A stretch of DNA of 64,000 nucleotides from Prevotella sp. E2-28 (GCF_022024055.1 NZ_CP091788.1:1674001-1738000); one strand, 5' to 3'. Counted from the first letter of the stretch, positions 42,422 to 51,898 are shown. Numbers and translations: made by a program. The notes: generated by a model not told the origin, from the sequence alone.

Positions 42422-42429
42422 CAAAGTTA
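42422..42429 (-). promoter_or_regulatory. -7 element of uvrB
   Basis: CAAAGTTA top strand, TAACTTTG on minus, only 9 bp upstream of the uvrB ATG, implying a near-leaderless message. Confidence 0.65.
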
Positions 42430-42481
42430 CTAATAATCTGTGAAATGTGTATAATCAGCGGTTAAAAAATATATAAACGCT

Positions 42482-42511
42482 TTGTGTTTTGAGCAGAAAT
42501 GTGTAATTTTG
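42482..42511 (+). promoter_or_regulatory. Promoter of bamD-rpoZ-DUF4293 operon
   Basis: TTG at 42482-42484, a 19-bp spacer, and TAATTTTG at 42504-42511. An upstream ATG at 42499 precedes the -7 element and cannot be used. Confidence 0.65.
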
Positions 42512-42531
42512 CAGTCCAAATTAAGCAATTA

Positions 42532-43359
42532 ATGAAAATTAGAACTATCATACTGTGCTCGGCTGCCTTTCTTTTGACAGGTTGTGCGAGCGAATTCAAC
42601 AGGGTTATCAAGAGCAGCGACTACGATTATCGCTACGAATATGCTAAGCAGAGCTTCGCAGAAGGCAAGTTTACTCGTGCTGAGATACTGTTGCAAGACC
42701 TGATAACGCTGAAAAAAGGTACTGATGAAGCTGAGGAATCTCTTTATATGCTGGGTATGTCGCAGTATATGAACAGAGACTACGAGTCAGCAGCAGCTAC
42801 TTTTAAGAAATACTTCTCATCCTATCCCAGAGGTTTCTATGCTGAGCAGGCTATGTTTTATGTAGGTCAGTCGCTCTTTGAAAGTGCACCGGAACCCCGT
42901 CTGGACCAGACTCCTACCATCGGCGCTATCAATGCTTATCAGCAGTTTATGGATTTGTTTCCTTACTCTGAATTGAGAAGCAAGGCACAGGACCGCTTGG
43001 TAGAACTGCAGGACAAGCTGGTGATGAAGGAACTGCTGTCGGCTGAGCTTTACTATAACCTTGGCGGTTATTTCGGCAATATCAATGATAACAGCGAGAG
43101 TAATTATAATTCGAGTATCATTGTGGCACAGAATGCCCTCAAGACATATCCCTATTCCAACTACCGTGAGGACTTTGCTTGTCTGATTATGAAGAGCAAG
43201 TTCCAGTTGGCTCAGAACTCCAGTGCCGACAAGAAGCTGGAGCGCTATCAGGATGCCGAGGATGAATGCTATGGATTCCTGAATGAATACCCTGAGTCAA
43301 AGAATAGGGAACTGGCAGAGAAGTTTATTGAGAAATGTAAGAAGATAACGAAAGATTAA
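42532..43359 (+). CDS. bamD: Outer membrane protein assembly factor BamD
   Basis: 275 residues from ATG 42532. The signal peptide and lipobox LLTGC (Cys18) make it an outer-membrane lipoprotein facing the periplasm. TPR-like helical repeats follow (YEYAKQSFAEGKFTRAEILL, AATFKKYFSSYPRG, YQQFMDLFPYSELR), as in BamD/YfiO of the beta-barrel assembly machine. First gene of the Bacteroidota-typical bamD-rpoZ-DUF4293 operon; rpoZ starts 14 bp later. Confidence 0.93.
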   Translation: MKIRTIILCSAAFLLTGCASEFNRVIKSSDYDYRYEYAKQSFAEGKFTRAEILLQDLITLKKGTDEAEESLYMLGMSQYMNRDYESAAATFKKYFSSYPRGFYAEQAMFYVGQSLFESAPEPRLDQTPTIGAINAYQQFMDLFPYSELRSKAQDRLVELQDKLVMKELLSAELYYNLGGYFGNINDNSESNYNSSIIVAQNALKTYPYSNYREDFACLIMKSKFQLAQNSSADKKLERYQDAEDECYGFLNEYPESKNRELAEKFIEKCKKITKD

Positions 43360-43373
43360 TTTTTTTATACGAA

Positions 43374-43712
43374 ATGGATTACAAGAAATCAAAAGCACCG
43401 GTTAATACCGTGACTCGAAACATTATGGATCTCTGCGAGGAGACTGGAAACATCTATGAAAGTGTAGCTATCATTTCAAAGCGCGCTAATCAGATTTCAG
43501 TTCAGATCAAGGAGGACTTGTCCAAGAAACTGGCAGAGTTTGCTTCTTATAACGAATCTTTGGAGGAAGTGTTCGAAAACCGTGAACAGATTGAGATTTC
43601 ACGTTACTACGAGAAATTGCCAAAACCATCTCTGCTGGCTACTCAGGAGTTTGTAGAGGGTAAGGTTTACTGGCGTGATCCTGCCAAGGAGGCTCAGAAT
43701 GTAGAGGCATGA
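43374..43712 (+). CDS. rpoZ: RNA polymerase omega subunit, Bacteroidota type
   Basis: 112 residues. The omega signature is YESVAIISKRANQISVQIK (about residues 28-46), followed by a family-specific helical tail. It stabilises the beta-prime subunit of RNA polymerase. The stop overlaps the next ATG by ATGA, giving translational coupling. Confidence 0.88.
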   Translation: MDYKKSKAPVNTVTRNIMDLCEETGNIYESVAIISKRANQISVQIKEDLSKKLAEFASYNESLEEVFENREQIEISRYYEKLPKPSLLATQEFVEGKVYWRDPAKEAQNVEA

Positions 43713-44050
43713 TCCAGCGTATTCAGACCGTTTATCTGCTACTGGCAGTTATCGTACTAGTCGTAGGATGTGTCTTTGAACCGATGGGCTACACCAAAGG
43801 GGTTACGGGGGGGATGGCTCTCCTGACGCTGGCGGTGGTGTTCCTCTATAAGAACAGACCCACGCAGGCTAAACTATGTACAGCGCTAATGGCTGTAGGC
43901 ATAGTCTATTACATAGCGCTGGCCGTTATGCAGCCTGTACTCCAGTGGTTTACGGTTATGCCGATGGTGGCAGTTCTCTTCCTGTTCCTTGCAAGAAAAG
44001 GAATTGTAAAGGATGAGAAACTGGTTAAATCACTCGATAGGATAAGATAA
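43709..44050 (+). CDS. DUF4293 membrane protein
   Basis: 113 residues with four hydrophobic segments. It begins MIQRIQTVYLLLAVIVLVV and ends DEKLVKSLDRIR, both diagnostic of DUF4293. Always near bamD/rpoZ in Bacteroidota; function unknown. Confidence 0.9.
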   Translation: MIQRIQTVYLLLAVIVLVVGCVFEPMGYTKGVTGGMALLTLAVVFLYKNRPTQAKLCTALMAVGIVYYIALAVMQPVLQWFTVMPMVAVLFLFLARKGIVKDEKLVKSLDRIR

Positions 44051-44060
44051 GGTTAGTTAT

Positions 44061-44107
44061 TAATTTTGAGGGGCGTCGAGCACGAAAAAAAGGCGAGTCG
44101 CCCCTTC
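44061..44107 (+). promoter_or_regulatory. -7-like element and hairpin before engB
   Basis: TAATTTTG at 44061-44068 could be a promoter. GAGGGGCG (44068-44075) can pair with CGCCCCTTC further on (44099-44107, one G-T-type mismatch at the end). The two overlap, so either a promoter or a weak attenuator-like stem is present, not clearly both. Confidence 0.35.
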
Positions 44108-44122
44108 ATTGTTCCCAACTGT

Positions 44123-44719
44123 ATGGATATCAAGACCGCAGAATTCACACTTTCATCCCCTCGGGTTTCAATGTGTCCCAACGATACGAAACCTGAATAT
44201 GCTTTTATCGGACGTTCAAATGTAGGAAAGTCAAGTCTGATAAACATGTTGGCACGTAATAAAAAACTGGCTAAGACCAGTTCAACACCAGGTAAGACGC
44301 TGCTCATTAATCATTTCCTGATTAATCGCGACTGGTATCTGGTGGACCTGCCTGGCTATGGCTTTGCCAAGCGCTCAAAGACAGAGGTTGCTAAACTGGA
44401 TCAGATGATTCGCGGTTATATCCTGGAGCGTGAGCAGCTCGTTAATGTCTTTGTGCTTGTGGATATACGCCATGAGGCTCAGAACATTGATTTGGAATTT
44501 ATCAATTGGCTGGGCGTTTCGTCTATCCCCTTCGCCATTATCTTCACGAAGGCTGATAAGTTGTCTGAATCAAAGGTGAAGGCCAACGTGAATGCGTATG
44601 TCAAGAAGATGCTGGAAACATGGGAGGAAATGCCACCATATTTCATTACGTCATCTGAGAAGGCGCGTGGACGTGACGAGGTGCTGGACTACATAGAACA
44701 AATCAATAAGACGCTGTAA
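44123..44719 (+). CDS. engB: Ribosome biogenesis GTPase YihA/EngB
   Basis: 198 residues from ATG 44123 ([14 protein letters not shown]); the longer frame starts from a TTG inside the upstream -7-like element. A TrmE-Era-EngA-EngB-type GTPase needed for 50S assembly. G1 is [10 protein letters not shown]2 region STPGKT, G3 [12 protein letters not shown]4 TKADK, and G5-like TSSEKARG. Three bases separate it from the ABC-F gene. Confidence 0.93.
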   Translation: MDIKTAEFTLSSPRVSMCPNDTKPEYAFIGRSNVGKSSLINMLARNKKLAKTSSTPGKTLLINHFLINRDWYLVDLPGYGFAKRSKTEVAKLDQMIRGYILEREQLVNVFVLVDIRHEAQNIDLEFINWLGVSSIPFAIIFTKADKLSESKVKANVNAYVKKMLETWEEMPPYFITSSEKARGRDEVLDYIEQINKTL

Positions 44720-44722
44720 TAG

Positions 44723-46504
44723 ATGGCCAAGGAAACCCCATACTTGGAAGTTCAGAACTTAACCAAATCGTTTGGCTCACTGGTGCTCTTTGAGAACATC
44801 AGTTTTTCTATTGCCGAACGCCAAAGGGTAGGTCTGATAGCCAAGAACGGAACGGGAAAGTCAACGCTTCTTTCTTTGCTCTCGGGTAAAGACGGCTATG
44901 ATAGTGGCGATATTATCTATCGACGCGACCTAAAGGTGGGCTTTCTGGAGCAGTCACCCGTGTTCGACCCAGAGGATTCCGTGCTTGATGCCTGCTTTAA
45001 TCATCAGGGCGACGAGGAGAAGGTGCTCAAAGCCAAACAGATTCTCACCCAACTGAAGATTCGCGACCTCAACCAACCCATGGGACAACTCAGCGGTGGT
45101 CAGCAGAAACGTGTGGCTCTGGCCAACGTGCTGATTACGGAGCCCGACCTGCTGATTCTTGATGAGCCTACCAACCACCTGGATTTGGAAATGATTGAGT
45201 GGCTGGAGGGATTCCTGAATCGTGGTAATAAGACGTTACTGATGGTCACCCACGACCGTTACTTCCTGGATCGTGTGTGTTCAGTGATATTGGAAATCGA
45301 CGATAAGACCATTTATACTTATCGCGGTAATTACTCTTATTATCTAGAGAAACGACAGGAACGTATTGATAATCGCAGGGCAGAGATAGCTCGTGCTAAT
45401 AATCTGTATCGTACCGAACTGGACTGGATGCGACGTCAGCCACAGGCACGTGGTCATAAGGCTAAGTATCGTGAGGATGCTTTCTATGATTTGGAGAAGA
45501 TTGCCAAGACGCGCATCGAGGAGAGGGCTGTTCGTCTGAAAGCCTCAAACGTCTATATCGGTTCCAAGATTTTTGAATGCCAGTATATCTCGAAGGCCTT
45601 TGATAACACCATTATCCTCAAGGACTTCTATTATAACTTCGCGCGTTTTGAGAAGATGGGTATCGTGGGCAATAATGGTACGGGTAAATCGACTTTCCTG
45701 AAGATGCTGTTAGGGCAACTTCAGCCTGACGACGGACGTATTGTTATTGGTGAGACTGTACGCTTCGGCTATTTCTCGCAGGAAGGTTTGAAGTTCGATG
45801 AGCAGCAGAAAGTCATTGACGTGGTTCGTGATATTGCTGAATACGTAGATTTAGGAAGCGGCAAGCATCTTTCTGCCAGTCAGTTCCTGCAGCATTTCCT
45901 CTTTACACCCGAACAGCAGCATAACTATGTGTATAAACTCTCGGGTGGTGAGAAGCGCAAGCTGTATCTGTGTACGGTATTGATGCGCAACCCGAACTTC
46001 CTGGTACTCGATGAGCCTACGAACGACCTTGATATCGTAACGCTCCAGATTCTGGAAGAATACTTGCAGGACTTCCCCGGTTGCGTTATCGTGGTGAGTC
46101 ACGACCGCTATTTCACGGATAAGGTTGTGGACCATCTGCTGGTATTCAGAGGACAGGGTGAGATAAAGGATTTCCCGGGCAACTACTCTCAGTATAGGGA
46201 GTGGCAGGCTCTTCAGCCAAAGGAAACTATAGAGTCTGGGCAGAAGACGGCCAAGGTGTCTGCAGATACAAGAGGTGAGAGGGAAACAAAGCGTAAGATG
46301 TCCTTCAAGGAGAAACGCGAGTTTGAGCAACTGGAAAAAGATATTGCTGCGCTGGAAGCAGAACAGAAGCAGATAGAGGATGCGCTGAGTTCAGGCACGC
46401 TGTCTGTAGATGATATTACGCAGATGAGCAAGCGTCTGCCTTTATTGAAGGACGAACTGGACGAGAAATCTATGCGCTGGTTAGAATTAAGTGAATTAGC
46501 ATGA
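44723..46504 (+). CDS. ABC-F family ATPase
   Basis: 593 residues, two ABC domains and no membrane part. Domain 1: [17 protein letters not shown], signature [15 protein letters not shown], Walker [14 protein letters not shown]. Domain 2: [17 protein letters not shown], signature [15 protein letters not shown], Walker [15 protein letters not shown] charged coiled-coil tail ([20 protein letters not shown]) makes it Uup-like. Such proteins act on ribosomes or branched DNA. The linker lacks features that would clearly place it with antibiotic resistance ABC-F proteins. The stop overlaps the recR ATG (ATGA). Confidence 0.9.
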   Translation: MAKETPYLEVQNLTKSFGSLVLFENISFSIAERQRVGLIAKNGTGKSTLLSLLSGKDGYDSGDIIYRRDLKVGFLEQSPVFDPEDSVLDACFNHQGDEEKVLKAKQILTQLKIRDLNQPMGQLSGGQQKRVALANVLITEPDLLILDEPTNHLDLEMIEWLEGFLNRGNKTLLMVTHDRYFLDRVCSVILEIDDKTIYTYRGNYSYYLEKRQERIDNRRAEIARANNLYRTELDWMRRQPQARGHKAKYREDAFYDLEKIAKTRIEERAVRLKASNVYIGSKIFECQYISKAFDNTIILKDFYYNFARFEKMGIVGNNGTGKSTFLKMLLGQLQPDDGRIVIGETVRFGYFSQEGLKFDEQQKVIDVVRDIAEYVDLGSGKHLSASQFLQHFLFTPEQQHNYVYKLSGGEKRKLYLCTVLMRNPNFLVLDEPTNDLDIVTLQILEEYLQDFPGCVIVVSHDRYFTDKVVDHLLVFRGQGEIKDFPGNYSQYREWQALQPKETIESGQKTAKVSADTRGERETKRKMSFKEKREFEQLEKDIAALEAEQKQIEDALSSGTLSVDDITQMSKRLPLLKDELDEKSMRWLELSELA

Positions 46505-47115
46505 TACAACAATATCCATCACGATTACTGGAGCGGGCGGTTCAGGAGTTCTCCAAACTGCCGGGCATAGGGCGCAAGACGGCCTTGCGACTGGTGCTAC
46601 ACTTGCTGCGTCAGGAAAGCGAGGATGTACTGCAGTTCACAGATGCTATCAGTCGGATGAAGCAGGAGGTGAAGTTCTGTAAGGTGTGTCATAATATTAG
46701 TGATCAGGATATCTGTCCTATCTGCTCAGACCAACGTCGTGATGGTTCTACAATATGTGTTGTAGAGAATATTCAGGACGTGATGGCTGTAGAGAATACT
46801 CAACAGTTCACGGGACTCTATCATGTCTTAGGTGGACTTATCTCGCCGATGGACGGTATTGGTCCTAGTGACTTGGAGATAGATTCGCTTGTGGCTCGTG
46901 TGGCAGAGGGCAACGTGAAGGAAGTTATCCTTGCGCTGAGTTCCACGATGGAAGGTGACACGACGAATTTCTATATCTTCCGCAAACTGGCTTCATATGA
47001 TGTGAAGATATCCATTATCGCCCGTGGTATTGCTGTGGGCAATGAATTAGAATATACTGATGAGGTGACGCTAGGACGTTCCATCCTGAACCGTACACCT
47101 TTCGACGGAAAATAA
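46501..47115 (+). CDS. recR: Recombination protein RecR
   Basis: 204 residues. Helix-hairpin-helix [20 protein letters not shown], zinc finger [16 protein letters not shown] (about 58-73), then the Toprim domain starting [14 protein letters not shown] with [12 protein letters not shown]. It acts with RecF/RecO in loading RecA on gapped DNA. It overlaps the preceding ABC-F gene by 4 bp. Confidence 0.96.
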   Translation: MIQQYPSRLLERAVQEFSKLPGIGRKTALRLVLHLLRQESEDVLQFTDAISRMKQEVKFCKVCHNISDQDICPICSDQRRDGSTICVVENIQDVMAVENTQQFTGLYHVLGGLISPMDGIGPSDLEIDSLVARVAEGNVKEVILALSSTMEGDTTNFYIFRKLASYDVKISIIARGIAVGNELEYTDEVTLGRSILNRTPFDGK

Positions 47116-47125
47116 AGTGAAAGAG

Positions 47126-47590
47126 ATGAAGAAGACACGTAACATACTGGTGGTGATATACGCCCTGATGCTCCTTGCGGCTGCAGCCATTTATATCTGT
47201 GGCGATTACTTGGAGGTTGATATGGCTGTGCTTACATCAGATACTGACAAGCAGACGGGATATGTGGTTCAGATGGTGATGATACTCCTGACACTCAGTC
47301 TGGTACCCTTGGCTTTGCGCCTGTTTAAGTTTAAGCAGATTCACGCATCCTTGTTAGCCAGTCCTGCTACGGCATTGTTGAAATGGGGTATCGTTCGCAT
47401 CCTTGTCTTAGGCTTATTATTGGTGACAAACACCTTATTATATTATATATACGGTTTTGAACCTTCCTTTGGTTATCTGGCAGTAATGATTTTACTGACA
47501 ATGCCTTTTGTTGTGCCAACTATGAGTCGCTGCAAGGCTGAAACAGAGGAAGAGAAGGTGGAGGAAGCAGAAAAGGAAGTAGAAGCATGA
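47126..47590 (+). CDS. Small membrane protein, unknown
   Basis: 154 residues from ATG 47126 (a GTG at 47117 is possible). Four hydrophobic segments (ILVVIYALMLLAAAAIYI, VVQMVMILLTLSLVPLAL, IVRILVLGLLLVTNTLLYY, YLAVMILLTMPFVVPTM) and a Glu/Lys-rich C-terminal tail. No recognised family. It overlaps the glycosyltransferase ATG by 4 bp, so it is likely part of the same operon and perhaps works at the same membrane. Confidence 0.8.
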   Translation: MKKTRNILVVIYALMLLAAAAIYICGDYLEVDMAVLTSDTDKQTGYVVQMVMILLTLSLVPLALRLFKFKQIHASLLASPATALLKWGIVRILVLGLLLVTNTLLYYIYGFEPSFGYLAVMILLTMPFVVPTMSRCKAETEEEKVEEAEKEVEA

Positions 47591-48690
47591 AACTGTCAGT
47601 CATCATAGTCAATTATAATGTTCGCTATTATCTGGAGCAGTGTATCTATAGCGTTCGGCGGGCTGCTGAAGGCATAGATTACGAGATTCTGGTAGTTGAC
47701 AATCATTCTAGTGACGGTTCGGTACAATATCTGAAAGAGCATTTCGGCGACAGTATTACTCTGATTGACAGTAACCATAACCTTGGTTTCGCTAAGGCCA
47801 ACAACATCGCTATCCGACAGTCTAAGGGTGAGTATGTCTTACTCTTGAATCCAGATACTTTTGTAGGAGAGAACTGTATCCGCCAGGTGCTTGAGTTCAT
47901 GGATGCTCATCCCAAATCGGGTGGGGCAGGCGTTATGATGTATGATGGTAATGGCAACGTGGCACGTGAATCGCGACGCGGGTTGCCTACGCCTTATGTC
48001 TCATTCCTCAAGATGCTGGGCTTTACGAAGCGCTATTATATGAGCCACCTTTCTTGGGACCAGCCCGAACGTATTGAGGTGGTTAGTGGTGCATTTATGA
48101 TGTTGCGTCGCTCGGTATTGGATAAGATAGGCCTTTTGGATGAGGATTTCTTTATGTATGGAGAAGATATAGATCTGTCGTATAGAATCCTGAAGGCGGG
48201 TTTTGAAAACTGGTATATTCCTGCCCGTATAGTGCATTATAAGGGCGAGTCAACTCAGAAAACCAGTTTCCGCTATGTGCATGTGTTCTATCAGGCCATG
48301 CTGATTTTCTTCCGTAAGCATTATGGACATCTGACCTTCCTGGTAACACTTCCCATCAAAGTAGCTATCTATTTCCGTGCCTTTATCGCATTGATTCAGA
48401 TGCTCTCTTCCCGTACGCATAAATACCTGGGATTTTTTCCGAAGAGTATGGCCAATATGACCTATCATTTTAAGGGAAGGAAGAAGATGGTGACGGAATG
48501 TAAGGCTATAGTTTTGCGTAAGGGACTGACTACAGCGAAGGAGAGTCAGGCAAGCTGTATTGTCTATGATATGAGCTCTTACTCTTTTGAAGATGTCATT
48601 ACCGAGGCAGCTAAGCACTCTGGGTGTAAATTAGGTACTTATAGGGTGAAGAGTCATATCATTATCACCCCTCAGGAAATAATAGGATGA
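47587..48690 (+). CDS. Glycosyltransferase family 2, rhamnosyltransferase-like
   Basis: 367 residues. The GT-A fold starts LSVIIVNYNVRYYLEQC; VVDNHSSDGS binds the nucleotide sugar, LLLNPDTFVG holds the DxD-like motif, and GAFMMLRRSVLDKIGLLDEDFFMYGEDIDLSYR is typical of WbbL-like rhamnosyltransferases. A hydrophobic C-terminal stretch (LIFFRKHYGHLTFLVTLPIK) may sit at the membrane. The final 70 residues form a small extra domain. The sugar and acceptor are unknown. It overlaps its neighbours by 4 bp on both sides. Confidence 0.9.
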   Translation: MKLSVIIVNYNVRYYLEQCIYSVRRAAEGIDYEILVVDNHSSDGSVQYLKEHFGDSITLIDSNHNLGFAKANNIAIRQSKGEYVLLLNPDTFVGENCIRQVLEFMDAHPKSGGAGVMMYDGNGNVARESRRGLPTPYVSFLKMLGFTKRYYMSHLSWDQPERIEVVSGAFMMLRRSVLDKIGLLDEDFFMYGEDIDLSYRILKAGFENWYIPARIVHYKGESTQKTSFRYVHVFYQAMLIFFRKHYGHLTFLVTLPIKVAIYFRAFIALIQMLSSRTHKYLGFFPKSMANMTYHFKGRKKMVTECKAIVLRKGLTTAKESQASCIVYDMSSYSFEDVITEAAKHSGCKLGTYRVKSHIIITPQEIIG

Positions 48691-49199
48691 AGATGATGCC
48701 GCAAGTATATCTTAGGGCTATGGAGCCAGAGGATCTCGATATGCTTTATCATATTGAGAATGATGAGACGATGTGGAATGTTGGTCTGACTAATGTGCCT
48801 TATTCCCGTTTCGTCCTCCATGAGTTTATGTCAGAGACTACTGGTGATATCTATACTGATAAGCAGGTTCGTCTGATTGTTGAAGACGAGAATCACCAGT
48901 CTATTGGTATCGCTGATATCATGAAGTTCGACCCTAAGAACCGTAAGGCAGAGGTAGGAATCGTCATCAGTTGCCCACATCGCAGGAAAGGCTATGCCAA
49001 AGCAGCACTTGCGTATATTCACAAGTATGCCCTTGATACCCTTCATCTGCACCAGTTGTATGCCATCATAGCTCAGGATAATGAGGCTTCCCTGTCTTTG
49101 TTCAAACAAATAGGCTATCAGGAGGTGGGTGCTCTGTCTGACTGGCTTTACGACGGGCAGTCGTATCATGATGCCCTGTTGCTTCAGTACCTCTTATAA
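48687..49199 (+). CDS. GNAT N-acetyltransferase, SpeG/RimJ-like
   Basis: 170 residues. The acetyl-CoA-binding motif is HRRKGYAKAALAYI (about 98-111), preceded by AEVGIVISC and followed by AIIAQDNEASLSLFKQIGYQ. The N-terminus LRAMEPEDLDMLYHIENDE is like ribosomal-protein or polyamine acetyltransferases. The substrate is unknown. The last gene of the operon; its 3' end overlaps the convergent methyltransferase gene by 6 bp. Confidence 0.87.
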   Translation: MKMMPQVYLRAMEPEDLDMLYHIENDETMWNVGLTNVPYSRFVLHEFMSETTGDIYTDKQVRLIVEDENHQSIGIADIMKFDPKNRKAEVGIVISCPHRRKGYAKAALAYIHKYALDTLHLHQLYAIIAQDNEASLSLFKQIGYQEVGALSDWLYDGQSYHDALLLQYLL

Positions 49200-49916
49200 C
49201 TGACTTCTGCGTCTGAACTCCGAGCAGGTGATTGCTGTTGCAATAGCAACGTTCAGACTCTCCGGACCTTCATGAAACTGAGGAATCAATAGCTTTCTGT
49301 TTATCAATGGGCGTATGGCTTGCGATATGCCGTTGCCTTCATTTCCCATGACGATAATACCATCCTGCGATAGTTCCTGTGTATAGATATTCTGCCCGTC
49401 GAGCAGGGTACCGTAAACAGGAACTGTCGCATTCTGGATAAGTTCTTTTAAGTCTGTATATACGATATTGACGCGTGCAATACTGCCCATTGTAGCTTGT
49501 ACAACCTTCGGGCTCCATGCATCTACCGTGTTTTCAGAACAGTAGATGGTGCTGATACCAAACCAGTCTGCAATCCTGATGATTGTACCCAGATTGCCTG
49601 GGTCCTGCACATCATCGAGGGCCAGTGAGAGGGCAGAATCTGAAGAAAGCTTGCCAGACGGAATCTCAAAGAGCGCCAGCACTTGCTGGGGATGTTGCAG
49701 GAAACTCACCTTTCGCAGTTCTTCATCGGTGACTTCCTGAGCGTGCATTCCGTTGTTATTCCATTCTTTCGTAGCATAGATCTCCTGGGCATTGAAACCT
49801 GCACGCAGCAAGTCTCCTACCACTTTGGGGCCTTCTGCCACGAAAAGTCCTTCTTTCTTGCGGTATTTCTTCTGCTCTAATTGGTGTACGAACTTTATTT
49901 GATTTTTGCTTATCAT
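49194..49916 (-). CDS. TrmH/SpoU-family RNA methyltransferase
   Basis: 240 residues; a SPOUT 2'-O-ribose methyltransferase. N-terminal substrate-binding domain (FVHQLEQKKYRKKEGLFVAE), then motif 1 ALDDVQDPGNLGTIIRIADW, motif 2 IIVMGNEGNGIS and motif 3 IPQFHEGPESLNVAIATAI. The target is probably rRNA or tRNA. It has its own promoter. Confidence 0.93.
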   Translation of the reverse strand: MISKNQIKFVHQLEQKKYRKKEGLFVAEGPKVVGDLLRAGFNAQEIYATKEWNNNGMHAQEVTDEELRKVSFLQHPQQVLALFEIPSGKLSSDSALSLALDDVQDPGNLGTIIRIADWFGISTIYCSENTVDAWSPKVVQATMGSIARVNIVYTDLKELIQNATVPVYGTLLDGQNIYTQELSQDGIIVMGNEGNGISQAIRPLINRKLLIPQFHEGPESLNVAIATAITCSEFRRRSQL

Positions 49917-49938
49917 ATCGCAACATTCTTTTGTGTTG

Positions 49939-49946
49939 CAAAGGTA
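49939..49946 (-). promoter_or_regulatory. -7 element of SpoU methyltransferase gene
   Basis: CAAAGGTA top strand, TACCTTTG on minus, 23 bp before the ATG. Confidence 0.6.
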
Positions 49947-50044
49947 GCCTATTTTACATTATTGTCCAAACATTTCCTTTTATTTTTCATCAGTTACTAT
50001 GTACTGTTGTCACAAATTTGTTATGTTTAATATTTCTGTAAAAG

Positions 50045-50075
50045 TTGCCTGACTTGAAAACTTTTTGTATCTTTG
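50045..50075 (+). promoter_or_regulatory. Promoter of Tat flavoprotein gene
   Basis: TTG at 50045-50047, a 20-bp spacer, TATCTTTG at 50068-50075, and the ATG at 50110. Confidence 0.65.
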
Positions 50076-50109
50076 TCCCCCATTGAAATTATAAAATACA
50101 AAAACTAAT

Positions 50110-50835
50110 ATGGATAGAAGAGATTTTATGAAGAATGCTACGATGGCGGCTGCAGGAGCAGCAGTCGTATCGCCTGTATCGGCTATGGTGAATTCGGTGA
50201 CGGGCAAGAAGTGCAAGGTACTCATGATTAATGGCAGTCCACGAACTGACGGTAACACGTTCTGCTGTCTTCAAGAGATAGAGACAACGCTGCATAAACA
50301 CGGCATTGACACGGAAATAGTTCAGATAGGCCGAAAGCCCGTCCGCATGTGTATCAATTGCGGTGGCTGTCGGCAGAACGGCGGAAAAGGTTGTGTGTTT
50401 GATGATGACCTCTGTAGCGAGATTACTGAAAAGATGGCCACGGCAGATGCTCTCATTGTGGGAACACCCGTATATTATGGACAGCCCAACGGCGGTGTGC
50501 TTTCTCTGATGCAACGACTGTTTTACTCATCGGGCCGACTGGTGCAGAACAAGCCCGCTGCTGCTTTGGCAGTATGTCGTCGAGGTGGTGCTACGGCTAC
50601 GCTGCAGACCATGAACATGATGTTTGAGATGATGAATATGCCAGTGATTACTTCACAATACTGGAACATTGCTTATGGTACTGCTAAAGGTGAGGTGAAA
50701 CTTGATACCGAGGGCATGCAGACTATGCGTACCTTGGCCACCAATATGGCCTTCCTGTTGCAGAAGATTCATGCTGACGGCGATGCAGCGCCAAAGCGTG
50801 ACGAGCGTCCACAGTATATGAACTTTATCCGATAA
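50110..50835 (+). CDS. Tat-exported flavodoxin-like NAD(P)H-dependent FMN reductase
   Basis: 241 residues. The N-terminus MDRRDFMKNATMAAAGAAVV is a twin-arginine signal. The mature part is an iron-sulfur-flavoprotein/NADPH-FMN-reductase fold: FMN-binding INGSPRTDGNTFC, a Cys-rich loop MCINCGGCRQNGGKGC that may bind metal or a cluster, and VGTPVYYGQPNGGVLSLMQR. It is thus likely a periplasmic flavin-dependent redox enzyme; the substrate is unknown. Confidence 0.85.
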   Translation: MDRRDFMKNATMAAAGAAVVSPVSAMVNSVTGKKCKVLMINGSPRTDGNTFCCLQEIETTLHKHGIDTEIVQIGRKPVRMCINCGGCRQNGGKGCVFDDDLCSEITEKMATADALIVGTPVYYGQPNGGVLSLMQRLFYSSGRLVQNKPAAALAVCRRGGATATLQTMNMMFEMMNMPVITSQYWNIAYGTAKGEVKLDTEGMQTMRTLATNMAFLLQKIHADGDAAPKRDERPQYMNFIR

Positions 50836-50858
50836 TCATTCAGTCATAGTAGCTATAT

Positions 50859-51803
50859 ATGTCAGAACCAATGACAAACATCAGAGAGGCTAGACCATCA
50901 GACATTAAGGATATCATGCAGGTGATGGAGGCCGCCAAGAAAATTATGCGGCAGTCAGGCAATATGCACCAATGGACCGATGGTTATCCCTCTGACGCAG
51001 CCATCCTCTGCGACATGGATAAGGGTGGGGGATTTGTCATTGAGAACGATGGGCGTATTGTTGCCTATTTTGCCTTCTTATCTTCTCCTGAACCCACCTA
51101 TGCAAGGATTTATCAGGGAGAGTGGGTGGACGATACTCTTCCGTATCATGTCATCCATCGTATCGCCAGCTATCCCGATGTTCATGGTATCTTCAGCAGT
51201 ATCATGGACTTCTGCTTCTCGCGTGATGCCAACATCCGCATCGATACCCATAAGGACAACCTGATTATGCAGCACAATATTCTGAAGCACGATTTCACCT
51301 ATTGCGGTATCATTTACCTTGCCAATGGTGACGAGCGTCTGGCCTATCAGAAAATCAGTAGTGAGCCTATTCTCCACAAGAAAACCTTTCAGGAACTGAC
51401 CACGACCGAGCTCTACGAACTCCTCAGGGTGCGCAGCGAGGTGTTTGTGGTTGAGCAGAACTGTGTTTATCAGGATCTGGATTATGACGATCAGGCGTCC
51501 GTTCACCTCTGGCTCACCGTGAAGGGAAAAGTGGTTGCTTTGGCTCGTGTTTGTCCCGCTGGCACCCATATGCAGGAGATTTCTATTGGCAGAGTCATTA
51601 CCACCGAGCGCGGAAAGGGCTACGGCAGGCAGATTATGCTTCACGCCATTGATACAGCCATAGCACACTTTCAAGCCACGCACATCGATATTGAGGCACA
51701 GGAGTATGCCAAGGGCTTTTATGAGGGTGTGGGCTTCTGTCAGTCGTCCGATACTTTCATGCTCGATGGCATCCCTCATATCCGAATGACTTGGAAAAAG
51801 TAA
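50859..51803 (+). CDS. Fusion of GNAT acetyltransferase and ElaA-like acetyltransferase
   Basis: 314 residues. The N-terminal GNAT-like half (about 1-165: IREARPSDIKDIMQVMEAAK and RIDTHKDNLIMQHNILK) is joined to an ElaA-type GNAT (about 170-314: ELYELLRVRSEVFVVEQNCVY, ARVCPAGTHMQEISIGRVIT, RGKGYGRQIMLHAI). ElaA usually occurs alone. An ATG at 50871 is an alternative start. Substrates are unknown. A 22-bp array starts 18 bp after the stop. Confidence 0.85.
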   Translation: MSEPMTNIREARPSDIKDIMQVMEAAKKIMRQSGNMHQWTDGYPSDAAILCDMDKGGGFVIENDGRIVAYFAFLSSPEPTYARIYQGEWVDDTLPYHVIHRIASYPDVHGIFSSIMDFCFSRDANIRIDTHKDNLIMQHNILKHDFTYCGIIYLANGDERLAYQKISSEPILHKKTFQELTTTELYELLRVRSEVFVVEQNCVYQDLDYDDQASVHLWLTVKGKVVALARVCPAGTHMQEISIGRVITTERGKGYGRQIMLHAIDTAIAHFQATHIDIEAQEYAKGFYEGVGFCQSSDTFMLDGIPHIRMTWKK

Positions 51804-51820
51804 ACGAAATGATGTATATG

Positions 51821-51886
51821 ACTTAGCATTCGTAAGTATGGTACTTAGCATTCGTAAGTATGGTACTTGGCACTCGTAAGTATAAT
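51821..51886. repeat. 22-bp tandem repeat array, three units
   Basis: Units at 51821-51842, 51843-51864 (identical) and 51865-51886 (three to four changes). The unit contains the dyad TAAGTATGGTACTTA. Its reverse complement matches unit 5 of the 6039-6211 array at about 16 of 22 positions, so the two arrays belong to one family in opposite orientation. Confidence 0.85.
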
Positions 51887-51898
51887 TACTTCTTGAAT

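Noticed and set aside
44723..46504. Antibiotic-resistance ABC-F protein
   Set aside because: Domain layout and coiled-coil tail are Uup-like, and the gene sits in a housekeeping operon with engB and recR.
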